Shown: in pieces, positions 43,697 through 53,226 of the stretch | Numbering within the stretch: the first letter of the stretch is position 1 | Layout: each line of letters starts with the position of its first letter | Assembly: GCA_964571235.1 (NCBI GenBank) | Contig: CAZNAI010000004.1 | Location: forward strand, 434,001-498,000 | Source of the DNA: JACRAV01 sp964571235 | GTDB lineage: Bacteria; Zixibacteria; MSB-5A5; GN15; FEB-12 | DNA length: 64,000 nucleotides | Direction of reading: 5' to 3' | Translations under genes and position numbers: made by a program | Notes under the pieces: generated by a model | Database searches by the model: none | Told to the model about the DNA's origin: nothing | The model's input: the letters and a program-made list of their open reading frames with translations, nothing else

Positions 43697-44800
43697 GTGG
43701 CAGTGAAGAACGACGTAACATACATGTCTCGCGCCCTCGAACTGGCGGCCAAAGGCAAAGGACAAACATCGCCCAATCCGATGGTGGGAGCGGTGGTTGT
43801 TTCCGGCGGAAAAATAGTCGGCGAGGGGTACCACAAGAAAGCCGGAACAGATCATGCCGAAATCGTGGCGCTCAAAAAGGCCGGAAAGAAGTCCGTCGGC
43901 GCAACACTTTACGTCAATTTGGAACCCTGCTCTCACACCGGCAAGACCGGTCCATGCACAGAGGCGGTTATTTCTGCCGGCATCCGTCGCGTCGTGTACG
44001 CATCTAACGATCCTGACAAGCGTGTATCGGGCAGAGGAGCCGACATACTTCGCAGGGCTGGCATCAAGGTCACTTCGCGAATACTCGCCCGCGAGGCCGA
44101 ACAACTGAACGAATATTATTTGTTCTCGCAAAGGCACCAGCGACCGTTTGTCATCTTAAAGCTCGCTCAATCACTCGACGGCCGCATCGCGACCTCGACA
44201 GGCGATTCAAAATGGATTTCGTCGGATGAATGTCGCAAGCTGGTTCATGCACTGCGCTCTGAGGTGGACGCGGTAGTAGTGGGAGCAGAAACTGTCCGGC
44301 GTGATAATCCAAAGTTGACTGTCCGTCACGTCAAAGGCCGCAGTCCATATCGAATCGTTCTCGTCGGAAAATCAGCAATCCCGACTACGCGTCACATCTT
44401 TTCCGACAATACCGACCACAAGACAATTGTCGCCGTGACGAAATCTCAGGCCCTTACTCAACCTCTCAATCGCATCAAAAAGCATGGAGTCGATATCTGG
44501 ATACTGCCAATCAAAGGAAATCAGGTCGACCCAAAGGCATTCCTGCGCGAGGCTGACAGGCGGAGCATTCGGTCGATTCTCGTTGAAGGTGGTAGTGCAA
44601 TCGCAACTTCATTTCTCCGGCAGAAGCTGGTCGACAAATTGGTGTTGATAACCGCTCCACGGTTGATAGGAGCCGGACAAAACAGTGTCGGGGATCTCAG
44701 AATTTCTCGAATTGCAGACAGCATAAGCTTTGACCGACAGAGCCGATTTGAATTGGGCGGCGATCAGGTCTTTGTCGGTTATCCCATTTGGAGACGATAA
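43697..44800 (+). CDS. ribD: Bifunctional diaminohydroxyphosphoribosylaminopyrimidine deaminase / reductase RibD
   Basis: RibD performs the second and third steps of riboflavin synthesis. The deaminase half (about 1-145) has HAEIVALKKAG and PCSHTGKTGPC as zinc site; the reductase half (about 150-367) has VILKLAQSLDGRIAT, DAVVVGAETVRRDNP and VEGGSAIATSFL. Length 367 residues. The start is GTG 43697 directly after the attenuator T-run; GTG 43703 and ATG 43724 are alternatives. First gene of ribD-ribE-ribBA-ribH, regulated by the FMN riboswitch. Confidence 0.95.
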   Translation: MAVKNDVTYMSRALELAAKGKGQTSPNPMVGAVVVSGGKIVGEGYHKKAGTDHAEIVALKKAGKKSVGATLYVNLEPCSHTGKTGPCTEAVISAGIRRVVYASNDPDKRVSGRGADILRRAGIKVTSRILAREAEQLNEYYLFSQRHQRPFVILKLAQSLDGRIATSTGDSKWISSDECRKLVHALRSEVDAVVVGAETVRRDNPKLTVRHVKGRSPYRIVLVGKSAIPTTRHIFSDNTDHKTIVAVTKSQALTQPLNRIKKHGVDIWILPIKGNQVDPKAFLREADRRSIRSILVEGGSAIATSFLRQKLVDKLVLITAPRLIGAGQNSVGDLRISRIADSISFDRQSRFELGGDQVFVGYPIWRR

Positions 44801-44801
44801 G

Positions 44802-45437
44802 ATGTTCACAGGGCTTATACAGACAACAGGAAAAATATCAAAGCTCTCTGCGAAAGAGAACTATCGGGTCATGACTGTCGACGTTGATTCTACTTTTGGT
44901 CCGCTGACAACCGGCGAATCAATTTCCTGCGACGGCGCCTGTCTGACCGTGATTGATCACACCAGCAACTTCTTTGTCGTCTCAGCCTCTCAAGAGACTC
45001 TTGCCCGCACAACTTTGGGTCAGGTACGAGTCGGCTCGACCATCAATCTCGAGCGTGCGCTCAAAGTCGGTGACCGGCTCGGCGGACATTTTGTCACAGG
45101 TCATATCGACACGATCGGGGAAATTGTGTCGCTTCGAGAGGTCGGCCAGTCAATTGAAATTAACATAGGATTTGACAAGTCCTTCGCCGCGCTGGTAGTG
45201 GACAAGGGATCGGTTGCGCTTAATGGCATTTCGTTGACAATAAATGCTTGTGCCGACGACCAGCTATCAGTCAACATCATTCCCCACACGCTCGACGCTA
45301 CCACACTTGGAAATTTGTCCGCAGGTGACAAAGTGAATATCGAATTTGATCTTCTTGGAAAATATATCCTCCGGGCTTCTGGTAAACCCCAGCCGGGAGG
45401 GCTGACAATTGAGCAATTACTCGCAAGCGGATGGTGA
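44802..45437 (+). CDS. ribE: Riboflavin synthase alpha subunit
   Basis: The enzyme dismutates two lumazines to riboflavin. Two lumazine-binding repeats are visible, each with the GxSISxDGxCLTV-type motif (GESISCDGACLTVI, about 40; KGSVALNGISLTIN, about 135), plus GGHFVTGHID. ATG 44802 begins the typical MFTGLIQTTG; the frame opens earlier inside ribD. Length 211 residues. It starts one base after ribD and overlaps the ribBA start. Confidence 0.95.
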   Translation: MFTGLIQTTGKISKLSAKENYRVMTVDVDSTFGPLTTGESISCDGACLTVIDHTSNFFVVSASQETLARTTLGQVRVGSTINLERALKVGDRLGGHFVTGHIDTIGEIVSLREVGQSIEINIGFDKSFAALVVDKGSVALNGISLTINACADDQLSVNIIPHTLDATTLGNLSAGDKVNIEFDLLGKYILRASGKPQPGGLTIEQLLASGW

Positions 45438-46657
45438 TAAATATGATTGAGACAAAGTTAGACAGCATTGAATCGGCCATCGACGACATCAAAGCCGGGC
45501 GGCCGGTAGTAGTGGTCGACGACGAGGATCGCGAAAACGAAGGCGACTTAATCCTTGCCGCTGAAAAGACCACGACCGAATCAGTCAATTTTCTGGCCGT
45601 CCACGGCCGGGGACTGATCTGTGTGTCCATGACACAGGACCGACTCGAAAAGCTGAAGCTCTATCAAATGGTCGAGCAAAATACCGCGCGGCTCGGAACA
45701 CGTTTTACAATCTCGGTCGATGCCCTTGACGGCACCACTACCGGTATCTCAGCCGCTGATCGCGCCAAGACCATACACGTCCTGGTTGATCCGAATTCGA
45801 AAGCAGAAGATCTCGCCCGTCCGGGACACATCTTTCCGATCGAGGCACTTCCCGGCGGCGTGCTGGCTCGCGCCGGTCACACCGAGGCGTCGGTCGATCT
45901 GGCCCGACTGGCCGGACTTGCGCCCGTTGGTGTGATGTGTGAGATCATGGACGACGACGGCACCATGCGGCGCGGCGACCGGCTCCTGGAATTCACACGC
46001 CGTCACAATTTGAAGTTGATCTCTATTCGCGACCTGATCGCTTACCGCCACCGCACCGAACGACTCGTCACCAGAATGACCACCGTCGATTTTCCCACCG
46101 CGCGCGGCGATTTTCAGTTGCACCTGTATCACTCCGCAATCGACGACCACCACCACCTGGCGCTGACAAAAGGTGAAGTCGCCGGCAAGAAAAACGTCAT
46201 GGTACGTGTCCACTCAAGCTGTCTGACCGGCGACGTATTCGGGTCGTGCCGGTGCGATTGCGGCGATCAATTGCACACCGCCATGAGACGAATCGAGGCC
46301 GAAGGACTTGGCGTCGTGCTCTATATGCGACAGGAAGGGCGCGGGATCGGGCTTGCCAACAAGATCATGGCCTACAAACTTCAGGATGAAGGACGGGACA
46401 CCGTCGAGGCCAACACCGATCTGGGCTTTCAAGCCGACTTGCGCGACTACGGCATCGGGGCGCAAATTCTGGAGGATCTCGGGCTGACCTCGATCCGCCT
46501 TTTGACAAATAATCCCAAGAAAGTAGTTGGTTTGCAGGCCTATGGACTCGAAATTGCAGAACGCTTGCCGCTCCAAATTGCGGCGACCGAACACAACAGC
46601 AGGTACCTGGAAACCAAGCGCGACAAACTTGGGCATCTTCTGCAGTTGAAAAAGTAG
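45431..46657 (+). CDS. ribBA: Bifunctional DHBP synthase / GTP cyclohydrolase II RibBA
   Basis: The N-terminal half makes 3,4-dihydroxy-2-butanone 4-phosphate (VVVVDDEDRENEGDLILAAE, GHTEASVDLARLAGL); the C-terminal half opens GTP to the pyrimidine precursor (zinc Cys triplet in SSCLTGDVFGSCRCDCGDQL; YMRQEGRGIGLANKIMAYKLQ). The 408-residue length is standard. ATG 45431 overlaps the ribE stop; ATG 45443 is also possible and has GGTGA upstream. ribH follows after 10 bases. Confidence 0.96.
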   Translation: MVINMIETKLDSIESAIDDIKAGRPVVVVDDEDRENEGDLILAAEKTTTESVNFLAVHGRGLICVSMTQDRLEKLKLYQMVEQNTARLGTRFTISVDALDGTTTGISAADRAKTIHVLVDPNSKAEDLARPGHIFPIEALPGGVLARAGHTEASVDLARLAGLAPVGVMCEIMDDDGTMRRGDRLLEFTRRHNLKLISIRDLIAYRHRTERLVTRMTTVDFPTARGDFQLHLYHSAIDDHHHLALTKGEVAGKKNVMVRVHSSCLTGDVFGSCRCDCGDQLHTAMRRIEAEGLGVVLYMRQEGRGIGLANKIMAYKLQDEGRDTVEANTDLGFQADLRDYGIGAQILEDLGLTSIRLLTNNPKKVVGLQAYGLEIAERLPLQIAATEHNSRYLETKRDKLGHLLQLKK

Positions 46658-46667
46658 CGAGGGAAGT

Positions 46668-47138
46668 GTGGCACATAAGAACTTTGAAGGAAAACTCGAC
46701 GGCGCCGGAGTGCGGTGCGCAATAGTAGTCGGGCGATTTAATAATTTTTTCACCGATAAACTTCGCGACGGCGCTATCGACTGTCTCGTCCGTCACGGTA
46801 CACCGGTCGAGAGCATCTCGGTAGCGTACGTTCCCGGATCATTCGAAATTCCCCCTGTCGCGGCCCGGATGGCCAAATCAGGACGATTCGACGCGGTGCT
46901 TTGTCTCGGCGCGATCATCCGCGGCGACACGCCACACTTTGAATACGTCGCGGCTGAGGCCGCCAAAGGCGTCGCGCAAGTCGCCATGAACGCCCCCGTG
47001 CCGGTCATTTTTGGAATTGTCACCGCCGACACGCTTGAACAGGCTGTCGAGCGATCCGGCACGAAAGCCGGCAACAAGGGATGGGACGCCGCTCTTGCGG
47101 CGCTTGAAATGATTAGTTTGTATAAGGCAATAGACTGA
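46668..47138 (+). CDS. ribH: 6,7-dimethyl-8-ribityllumazine synthase RibH
   Basis: RibH joins the two RibBA/RibD-derived precursors to lumazine. The 156-residue protein has the phosphate and substrate loops VVGRFNNFFTDKLRDGA, VPGSFEIPPVA, CLGAIIRGDTPHFEYVA and FGIVTADTLEQAVERSG. It starts at GTG 46668 behind GAGGGA. Its stop overlaps the nusB ATG (TGATG), a conserved ribH-nusB pair. Confidence 0.96.
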   Translation: MAHKNFEGKLDGAGVRCAIVVGRFNNFFTDKLRDGAIDCLVRHGTPVESISVAYVPGSFEIPPVAARMAKSGRFDAVLCLGAIIRGDTPHFEYVAAEAAKGVAQVAMNAPVPVIFGIVTADTLEQAVERSGTKAGNKGWDAALAALEMISLYKAID

Positions 47139-47560
47139 TGACTAACGACACACAGCGCCGTCTGGCCCGCGAACTGGCATTACAAGGACTGTATGCCTGG
47201 GAAAACGGTGAGCTTGAAATTGACCAGATCGAGCAGAAGGTGATTGTCGATGAGTCGGCCTCTGCGCGAACGCTTGACTACGCCCGGGAATTGTTCCGGC
47301 TCACCTGCCGCGACCACGAACGATGCGACGTGATCATCACTGAACTGGCGATCAACTGGAAAGTCAGCCGGATGGCGTCAATTGACCGCAATGTCCTTCG
47401 TCTCGCAATTACCGAACTGACAGAAATGCCCGATGTCCCGGTCAAAGTTGTCATGAATGAGGCGATCGAGCTGGGGAAGAAGTACTCGACCGCGGAATCG
47501 TCGTCGTTCATCAACGGCATTTTAGACAAGTTCGTCAAAAAGTCGTTGACCCGGACGTAA
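47138..47560 (+). CDS. nusB: Transcription antitermination factor NusB
   Basis: NusB, with NusE (S10), promotes antitermination on rRNA operons. The 140-residue all-helical protein shows RRLARELALQGLYAWENGE, WKVSRMASIDRNVLRLAITEL and the C-terminal NEAIELGKKYSTAESSSFIN plus GILDKF, typical of the family. ATG overlaps the ribH stop. Confidence 0.94.
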   Translation: MTNDTQRRLARELALQGLYAWENGELEIDQIEQKVIVDESASARTLDYARELFRLTCRDHERCDVIITELAINWKVSRMASIDRNVLRLAITELTEMPDVPVKVVMNEAIELGKKYSTAESSSFINGILDKFVKKSLTRT

Positions 47561-47593
47561 ACTCTCCGCCGGATTAGAGGAATCATTGTGGGC

Positions 47594-47621
47594 TGGACAT
47601 AGCCAGTCCAATCGGTATATT
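47594..47621 (+). promoter_or_regulatory. Sigma70-type promoter candidate for the DUF2723-GT-flippase operon
   Basis: TGGACA, 16-base spacer, TATATT. Resembles the candidate at 28847-28875. It lies between nusB and the next gene. Confidence 0.45.
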
Positions 47622-47693
47622 AGCCGGCTAAAACAAATGGAGTAAGCCGTCGCGCCTTTGCACCGTTGTTTGCGGGTGGCCGGCTGGAAAACG

Positions 47694-50600
47694 GTGCTCG
47701 AAAACTTTTCTGCCAAATTCGATAGAGTCAATGCCGCGGTAGCAGGCGGTGTCTGGCTTGTCATCTTCGCGATCTACGCACATACTGCCGCGCCGACCGT
47801 CTCGTTTTGGGACTGCGGCGAGTTTATCGCCACCTGCGCGACCCTTGGTGTGCCGCATCCCCCGGGTTCCCCATTGTTCACCCTCATAGGACGAATCTTC
47901 TCGATCATTCCGTTCTACGCCGATATCGCCGCCCGCATCAATCTGCTCTCGGCCCTCTGTTCGTCGATTGCGGCCCTCTTTGGATACTTGGTGGTCGTTC
48001 GCGTTCTCCGCCTTTGGTTTGGCCCTGACAAGTCGACTTTCTCGCGTATGCTGATCTACGCCGGGGGAGCGTGTGGTGCACTACTCCTGGCCTTTGGAAA
48101 AACGCAGTGGTTGAATTCCATCGAAGCAGAAGTCTACGCTTTGTCGATGCTCCTTTTCTTTGCGGTGATCTGGCTCTCGCTCATTTTTCGCGAACATGAA
48201 GGCACTCCCACCGGCGACCGGGTGACCTTGGCCGCAGTCTTTTTGACCTTCCTCGGAATCGGCGTGCACATGACGACATTTCTGGTCATGCCTGCCGCCG
48301 CATTGATGTTTATCATTCGAAAAGACGCCCCCGCTAAAGTCTGGTATCTGACTTCGGCTTTTTTCGCCTTTGAACTCTATCTCATCTTTGCGCTGTCAAA
48401 GCACTCTTTCGATACGCCGCATTATGTGCCATTGGTTATCGTGTTTGTCGCGTACGTTATGTATGCCCTCACCTTTGAAAAACTACCAAAACCTGTGCTC
48501 GTTGTCGGAGTCGGATTACTGCTGAGTTGTATCTCACCGTTATCAGCAGTATCGCCTGTATACGCTGTTTTCTACAATGTCATCGGGATCGCGGCATTGG
48601 TCGCGGTGGCCGCGTACGCCGGTTGGCTTGCGCTCACGGCTCTTCGCCTGCGCCAGAAAGGGGAGACTTCTCATCACAGTCTGATTGTCCCTGCGATCTT
48701 TGTCGGAGCCGGACTTGTGATGAGCGGGATTCTGCTTCTCAATCTGTACGGCTTCAGTGCTTTCTTGTTGTTCACCGTTCTGGGCGTTCTCTGTCTTGCG
48801 CTTCTGATCTGGCGGCATATAAACGTACCGATGCTCATCGCGATTGCCTCTTGTTCCCTCGTAATGATCGGTATACTTGAATATCTCTGGGGTTCGCTCC
48901 TCGGCATGATCGGTATTGCCGTCTACGGCCTCGTTTTCAAGAAGTCCGCCTGGCGCACTGCCATCTTGGTTCCGGTAATCGCGTTTATCGGGTTCTCCGT
49001 GCATCTTTCTATCCCCATCCGATCGGCCCAAAACCCTTCGATCAACGAAAACAAGCCGGACAATTTCAAAACCATGGTCAGCTATCTGGAGCGCAAGCAG
49101 TACGGCAGTGAGTCGATGATCGAGCGGATGTTCGAGCGGCGAGGGGAGTGGATCAACCAGTTTGGCAACTTCCGACGAATGGGCTTCTGGGGATTTCTCT
49201 CGGAGCAGTTCGGGATCAACGGCGCGAAATTCCTGAGTCTGTTTATCCTCGGCGTTTTTGGAATTTGGGAAATCACCCGGCGACGCCCCGAGGCGGGGGC
49301 GTTTATCAGCGTCTTGCTTCTCTTATGCACCGCGGGACTGGTGCTCTATATGAATTTCGCGGATGGCACCAAGTTTCAGCCGGGAATAAACATGGATTAC
49401 ACCGAAGTGCGCGACCGCGATTACTTTTGGACCCCCGGGTTCATGCTCTTTGGGCTCGCTGTAGGTATCGGCGCTACCATGCTCATTCAGGTTCTGCGCG
49501 AATCGATGGCAAAATTGTCGCCAACTCTTGCCCGGCCGATATTGGCAATCTCGTGTGTCCTATTTGCTGTCCCGGCATTTGCCGTGGCTCACAATTACCA
49601 TGAAAGCGACCGCTCGCGAAACTACCTCGCCTTTGATTACGCCTGGAACCTGCTCCAGGCCGCCGATAAAAACGCGGTTCTATTCACCGCCGGCGACAAC
49701 GACACATTTCCGCTCTGGGCATTGCAGGAGGCGTACGGCATTCGAAAAGACGTCCGCAATATCAACCTGTCACTGGCCAACACCGATTGGTATATCCGGC
49801 AAATTCGTGACCATATGGGTGTCAAAATTACTTGGTCGGACGAAGAAACCAGAAAACTCAGGCCCTTCCGTACTCAGGATGATCGCCGCCTGGAGATTCA
49901 GGATCAACTGGTCGATCAGGTGATCCAGAACAACATGGGCGATTTCCCGATCAACTTCTCGGCCACCTGCGGCGCCGAAGAACGCCAGTACGCCGGCAAG
50001 AATATCGATTCTCTGCTTACGTTTAGTCGATTTATGTTTCGGCTGAAATCAAATCCCAGTGATCCGACCGTCGATCTGGCCGAAACCTGGGCGTATGTAT
50101 CGGATACCACCACTTTTCGCCATCGGGGCTGGTCTGATATGACAATCTATCGCGATGATGCCGCAACGCGGACAATCGGCAATATGTCGGGGAGTTTCAC
50201 AATCATTTCCGATTCACTGAGGCGAGCAGGGCGAAAAGCAGAGGCCGAAAGTGTTTTGGTATCAGCTCAGCAGATATTTGTTTGGGATCCGGGAATCAAT
50301 GAACAGGTGGCCTACAGCTATCTTGATCGAGGCGATACCTCGGCCCTGCGTCGTTTGTGCGCAACCGCCCAATCACCTAATCGAGACAAGTTGGCAAGTC
50401 TCTGGGCGCGGTCGTATCGAAAAGTTAACGACCCTCGTCGAGCTCTTGCCATTTTGGATAGTGTGCTGATCGCCGTGCCGAATTCCCGAAATATTTTCGA
50501 TGAACTGATGCGCATCCATGTCGAAGCAAAGGACCTGGGCGGCCTTAAATCAACCCTGTCGCGCTGGGTGGCGGCCAATCCTGCCGACGCCGCAGTCCGA

Positions 50601-50705
50601 CAGGCGTACGAACAGGTCCAAAGCGGCTGGTCTCCTTTTGATCCCGACTCCGGAGTGAATTCACAGCCGCCTACACAACCGACTGACACAACCAAACGGA
50701 AATGA
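47694..50705 (+). CDS. DUF2723 polytopic membrane protein with C-terminal TPR-like region
   Basis: About 1000 residues. The N-terminal half matches DUF2723: APTVSFWDCGEFIATCATLGVPHPPGSPL near the start and many membrane helices, a GT-C glycosyltransferase-like topology. The soluble C-terminal part (about 640-1003) begins FTAGDNDTFPLWALQEAYGIRKD and ends with TPR-like helices. DUF2723 proteins are thought to be glycosyltransferases of surface glycans or proteins. GTG 47694 is my start; GTG 47676 and TTG 47658 are in frame. The stop overlaps the glycosyltransferase start (ATGA). Confidence 0.85.
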   Translation: MLENFSAKFDRVNAAVAGGVWLVIFAIYAHTAAPTVSFWDCGEFIATCATLGVPHPPGSPLFTLIGRIFSIIPFYADIAARINLLSALCSSIAALFGYLVVVRVLRLWFGPDKSTFSRMLIYAGGACGALLLAFGKTQWLNSIEAEVYALSMLLFFAVIWLSLIFREHEGTPTGDRVTLAAVFLTFLGIGVHMTTFLVMPAAALMFIIRKDAPAKVWYLTSAFFAFELYLIFALSKHSFDTPHYVPLVIVFVAYVMYALTFEKLPKPVLVVGVGLLLSCISPLSAVSPVYAVFYNVIGIAALVAVAAYAGWLALTALRLRQKGETSHHSLIVPAIFVGAGLVMSGILLLNLYGFSAFLLFTVLGVLCLALLIWRHINVPMLIAIASCSLVMIGILEYLWGSLLGMIGIAVYGLVFKKSAWRTAILVPVIAFIGFSVHLSIPIRSAQNPSINENKPDNFKTMVSYLERKQYGSESMIERMFERRGEWINQFGNFRRMGFWGFLSEQFGINGAKFLSLFILGVFGIWEITRRRPEAGAFISVLLLLCTAGLVLYMNFADGTKFQPGINMDYTEVRDRDYFWTPGFMLFGLAVGIGATMLIQVLRESMAKLSPTLARPILAISCVLFAVPAFAVAHNYHESDRSRNYLAFDYAWNLLQAADKNAVLFTAGDNDTFPLWALQEAYGIRKDVRNINLSLANTDWYIRQIRDHMGVKITWSDEETRKLRPFRTQDDRRLEIQDQLVDQVIQNNMGDFPINFSATCGAEERQYAGKNIDSLLTFSRFMFRLKSNPSDPTVDLAETWAYVSDTTTFRHRGWSDMTIYRDDAATRTIGNMSGSFTIISDSLRRAGRKAEAESVLVSAQQIFVWDPGINEQVAYSYLDRGDTSALRRLCATAQSPNRDKLASLWARSYRKVNDPRRALAILDSVLIAVPNSRNIFDELMRIHVEAKDLGGLKSTLSRWVAANPADAAVRQAYEQVQSGWSPFDPDSGVNSQPPTQPTDTTKRK

Positions 50706-51820
50706 AAATCCTCGCTCTTAACTGGAATGACCAGAAAAATCCGTTCGCCGGGGGAGCGGAGGTACACCTCGAAGAGTTACTCCGTCGATTGGTGACCTAT
50801 GGCCACGAGGTCACACTCGTCTGTTCCGGATGGCCGGGTTGTGCCGAAACTGAAGTGATCGAGGGCGTGCGCATCATCCGTGCCGGCCAGCGCCATTATT
50901 TCAACTTGGTCGTGCCATTCTTGCTTCGCGATCTGGTCAAACGCGAGCAGTTCGATATCCTCGTTGAGGACATCAACAAGATCCCGTTCTACACCCCCTG
51001 GTACTTGACCATGAAAACGCTTGTCGTGATTCCGCATCTGTTTGCCACGACCGTATTCCAGGAGATCAATGCAATCATCGGTAGTTATATCTACCTGGCC
51101 GAGAAACCACTTCTGTCAGTCTACGGAAAGTTTAGGTTCAATGTCATTTCGGAGTCAACCGCCGATGATATGGTCGCGCGCGGACTTCCTCGGGATCGAG
51201 TATCGGTGATACACTGCGGCATCGACCGCAAAACGTATTGTGTCGACCCAAGCTCAACCAAATACGATCAGCCGACTATCTTGTATCTCGGGCGACTGAA
51301 AAAATACAAATCGATTCAACATCTAATTGTAGCTTTCGCCAAGATCAAACCGACAATAAAAGACGCCCGCCTGATGATTGTCGGTGCGGGCGACTACCAG
51401 CCGTCACTGGAGTTGCTCTGCCGTTCACTTGGCGTAACATCCGATGTCGAGTTTACTGGTTTTGTCCCCACCGCCGACAAACTCATCCGTATGCGGCGAG
51501 CTCATGTCTGCGTCCTCCCATCCATTCGCGAGGGTTGGGGATTGACCAACATTGAGGCCAACGCGGTCGGCACAACAGTCATCGCCGCCAATTCACCCGG
51601 TTTGCGCGATTCTGTGCGCGACGGAGAAACCGGCTTTCTATACGAGTATGGCAACACCGATCAACTCGCGGACCGCCTGACTCGCATTCTTACCAATGTC
51701 GAGCTTCGCAAGAAACTCGAGACCGGCGGCCTGGCCTGGGCCGAGAAATTTAGCTGGGACACCGCCGCGCGACAATTCGAACAACTGGTGATTCAAGTGG
51801 CAGGGGAGAGTCGCCCATGA
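50702..51820 (+). CDS. GT4-family glycosyltransferase
   Basis: A 372-residue GT-B enzyme. The N-terminal acceptor domain begins MKILALNWNDQKNPFAGGAE, a segment with the glycine loop; the C-terminal nucleotide-sugar domain has TILYLGRLKKYKSIQHLI, LMIVGAGDYQPSLELL and the ExxxxxxxE motif in EGWGLTNIEA. It transfers a sugar, substrate unknown, to a lipid or glycan at the inner membrane. It overlaps both neighbours by ATGA, so the three genes form a tight operon for a glycan or glycolipid. Confidence 0.9.
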   Translation: MKILALNWNDQKNPFAGGAEVHLEELLRRLVTYGHEVTLVCSGWPGCAETEVIEGVRIIRAGQRHYFNLVVPFLLRDLVKREQFDILVEDINKIPFYTPWYLTMKTLVVIPHLFATTVFQEINAIIGSYIYLAEKPLLSVYGKFRFNVISESTADDMVARGLPRDRVSVIHCGIDRKTYCVDPSSTKYDQPTILYLGRLKKYKSIQHLIVAFAKIKPTIKDARLMIVGAGDYQPSLELLCRSLGVTSDVEFTGFVPTADKLIRMRRAHVCVLPSIREGWGLTNIEANAVGTTVIAANSPGLRDSVRDGETGFLYEYGNTDQLADRLTRILTNVELRKKLETGGLAWAEKFSWDTAARQFEQLVIQVAGESRP

Positions 51821-52821
51821 CAAGCACAAAAAAGAAAGTCTATGTCGGCCTGGGCATCGTCATCTCGATAGTCCTGCTCTTGTTTCTCTTTCGTGACATT
51901 AATTTCCGTGAGCTCGGTTCGGCGCTTGTCGCCGCCAATTATTGGTGGCTATTGCCCAATGTCATACTTGTAACGTTGGCCATGCACCAGCGCGCCTTCC
52001 GATGGAAATTCATGCTCAATCCGATCAAACAAGTGCCGTTTGGCAAACTCCTTTCCGCCACCAGTATCGGATTCATGGCCAACAATGTCCTCCCGCTACG
52101 TCTGGGCGAATTTGCGCGGGCGTATTCTCTCTCGTTCCAAGACAAAGACATTTCCAAATCCGCCTCACTTGCAACCATTTTCATCGAGCGGATGGTATTC
52201 GATCTGGTGATGCTCCTGACTATTTTCGGGCTGGTCGTCTACGGCTCGCATCTGGCGATGCAATCGGCGATGGCCGACGGCGCCATTATCGCCGTTGTCG
52301 TCGCGCTGGTTGGTATTTCTTTTGTACTAGTACTGGCGCTGAAACCCGAAAAATCGGGCCGCGTGATCGCCATGTTCTTTCCGTTTTTGTCAGCCGAAAC
52401 GCGCGAGAAGATCGTCGTAACCGTCATGAAATTCTCCAAGGGACTTGAGTTCATCAAGAGCCCCCGCGATCTCGGCATGGTCTCGATGCTGACCGCTATC
52501 CTATGGTTCTTCATGGGTCTCTCCAATTGGTTTGTCTTTCAGGCATTCGGATTCGATGTCCCCCTGACCGCCTCATTTGTGCTACTGGTCGTTGTATCAG
52601 TTTCGATACTGGTGCCGTCGTCTCCTGGGTTTGTCGGCGTCTATCACGCTGGCACCGTCTGGACCCTGTACAATTATGGCATCGACAAAGAACATGCCCT
52701 GTCCTTTGCGCTGGTCCTCCACGCCGCCCAGTATATCCCGATAACACTCATGGGCTTTTACTACCTCCGCAAATCCCATTTGTCCCTCTCCAAGCTCGAA
52801 GAACAGTCGACCGCCGATTGA
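51817..52821 (+). CDS. Flippase-like LPTM/UPF0104 membrane protein
   Basis: A 334-residue protein with about eight membrane helices. It matches the lysylphosphatidylglycerol synthase transmembrane (UPF0104/AglD) family: FRDINFRELGSALVAANYWW, NVLPLRLGEFARAYSLS, PSSPGFVGVYHAGTVWTLY. Members without the synthase domain often sit beside glycosyltransferases and may move glycolipids across the membrane. Last gene of its operon; a repeat-rich intergenic stretch follows. Confidence 0.88.
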   Translation: MTSTKKKVYVGLGIVISIVLLLFLFRDINFRELGSALVAANYWWLLPNVILVTLAMHQRAFRWKFMLNPIKQVPFGKLLSATSIGFMANNVLPLRLGEFARAYSLSFQDKDISKSASLATIFIERMVFDLVMLLTIFGLVVYGSHLAMQSAMADGAIIAVVVALVGISFVLVLALKPEKSGRVIAMFFPFLSAETREKIVVTVMKFSKGLEFIKSPRDLGMVSMLTAILWFFMGLSNWFVFQAFGFDVPLTASFVLLVVVSVSILVPSSPGFVGVYHAGTVWTLYNYGIDKEHALSFALVLHAAQYIPITLMGFYYLRKSHLSLSKLEEQSTAD

Positions 52822-52870
52822 GCCAAATATCCGGGTAGCCGACCGCTCCGCGGTCGGTTCACGCTACAGG

Positions 52871-52992
52871 CTTCGACAAGCTCAGCCTGGAGTCATTTCA
52901 AATCGCTTTCCGATTGAGATTTTGCCCACAGTTGACTCGTCACGACTTCACACTCGGTTGATCTGTTTTGACTTCACCCTGAGCTTGCGAAG
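52871..52992. repeat. Inverted pair of CTTCGACAAGCTCAG-type repeats
   Basis: Left arm CTTCGACAAGCTCAGCCTGG and four more bases (52871-52894); right arm, read on the minus strand, CTTCGCAAGCTCAGGGTGAA followed by GTC (52970-52992). The same pair recurs at 58133-58210. This type of dispersed repeat is known from many environmental bacterial genomes. Confidence 0.7.
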
Positions 52993-53039
52993 TCCCGCGG
53001 CTTCAGCCGCAGGGGTCGAAGGGTCTCTCTTCCGTGCGC

Positions 53040-53131
53040 GGCAGACGCCCTCGTCTGCCCGAGTCCCATTCTTGTGCGCGGCAGGCTTCCTGCCTGCCCG
53101 TCTTTGTGGTTGGCGGACATTCCTGTCCGCC
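53040..53131. repeat. Cluster of three GGCRGxC palindromes
   Basis: GGCAGACGCCCTCGTCTGCC (53040-53059), GGCAGGCTTCCTGCCTGCC (53080-53098) and GGCGGACATTCCTGTCCGCC (53112-53131). The first two are preceded by GTGCGC and the third by GTGGTT. Stems differ but keep pairing. Confidence 0.75.
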
Positions 53132-53226
53132 GACTCGTCGCCCGCTCAGGTGGCCGCCAGTTCAAACTTGACTGGCCCCCGCTCCGCCGCTACAATCCTC
53201 CTCTGTACCATAGCAGGGAGTGACGG

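Larger units (their letters stand above)
52822..53226. other. Non-coding, repeat-rich spacer (405 bases)
   Basis: No coding sequence was found. The stretch holds an inverted pair of CTTCGACAAGCTCAG-type repeats (52871-52894 and 52970-52992), a GCGGC-TTCA-GCCGC hairpin (52996-53009) and three palindromes of the GGCRGxC family (listed separately). It separates the glycosylation operon from the next small gene locus. Confidence 0.75.

Noticed and set aside
43349..44137. 262-residue minus-strand open frame across the FMN riboswitch and ribD
   Set aside because: It covers the riboswitch and the start of ribD; no domain or ribosome site.
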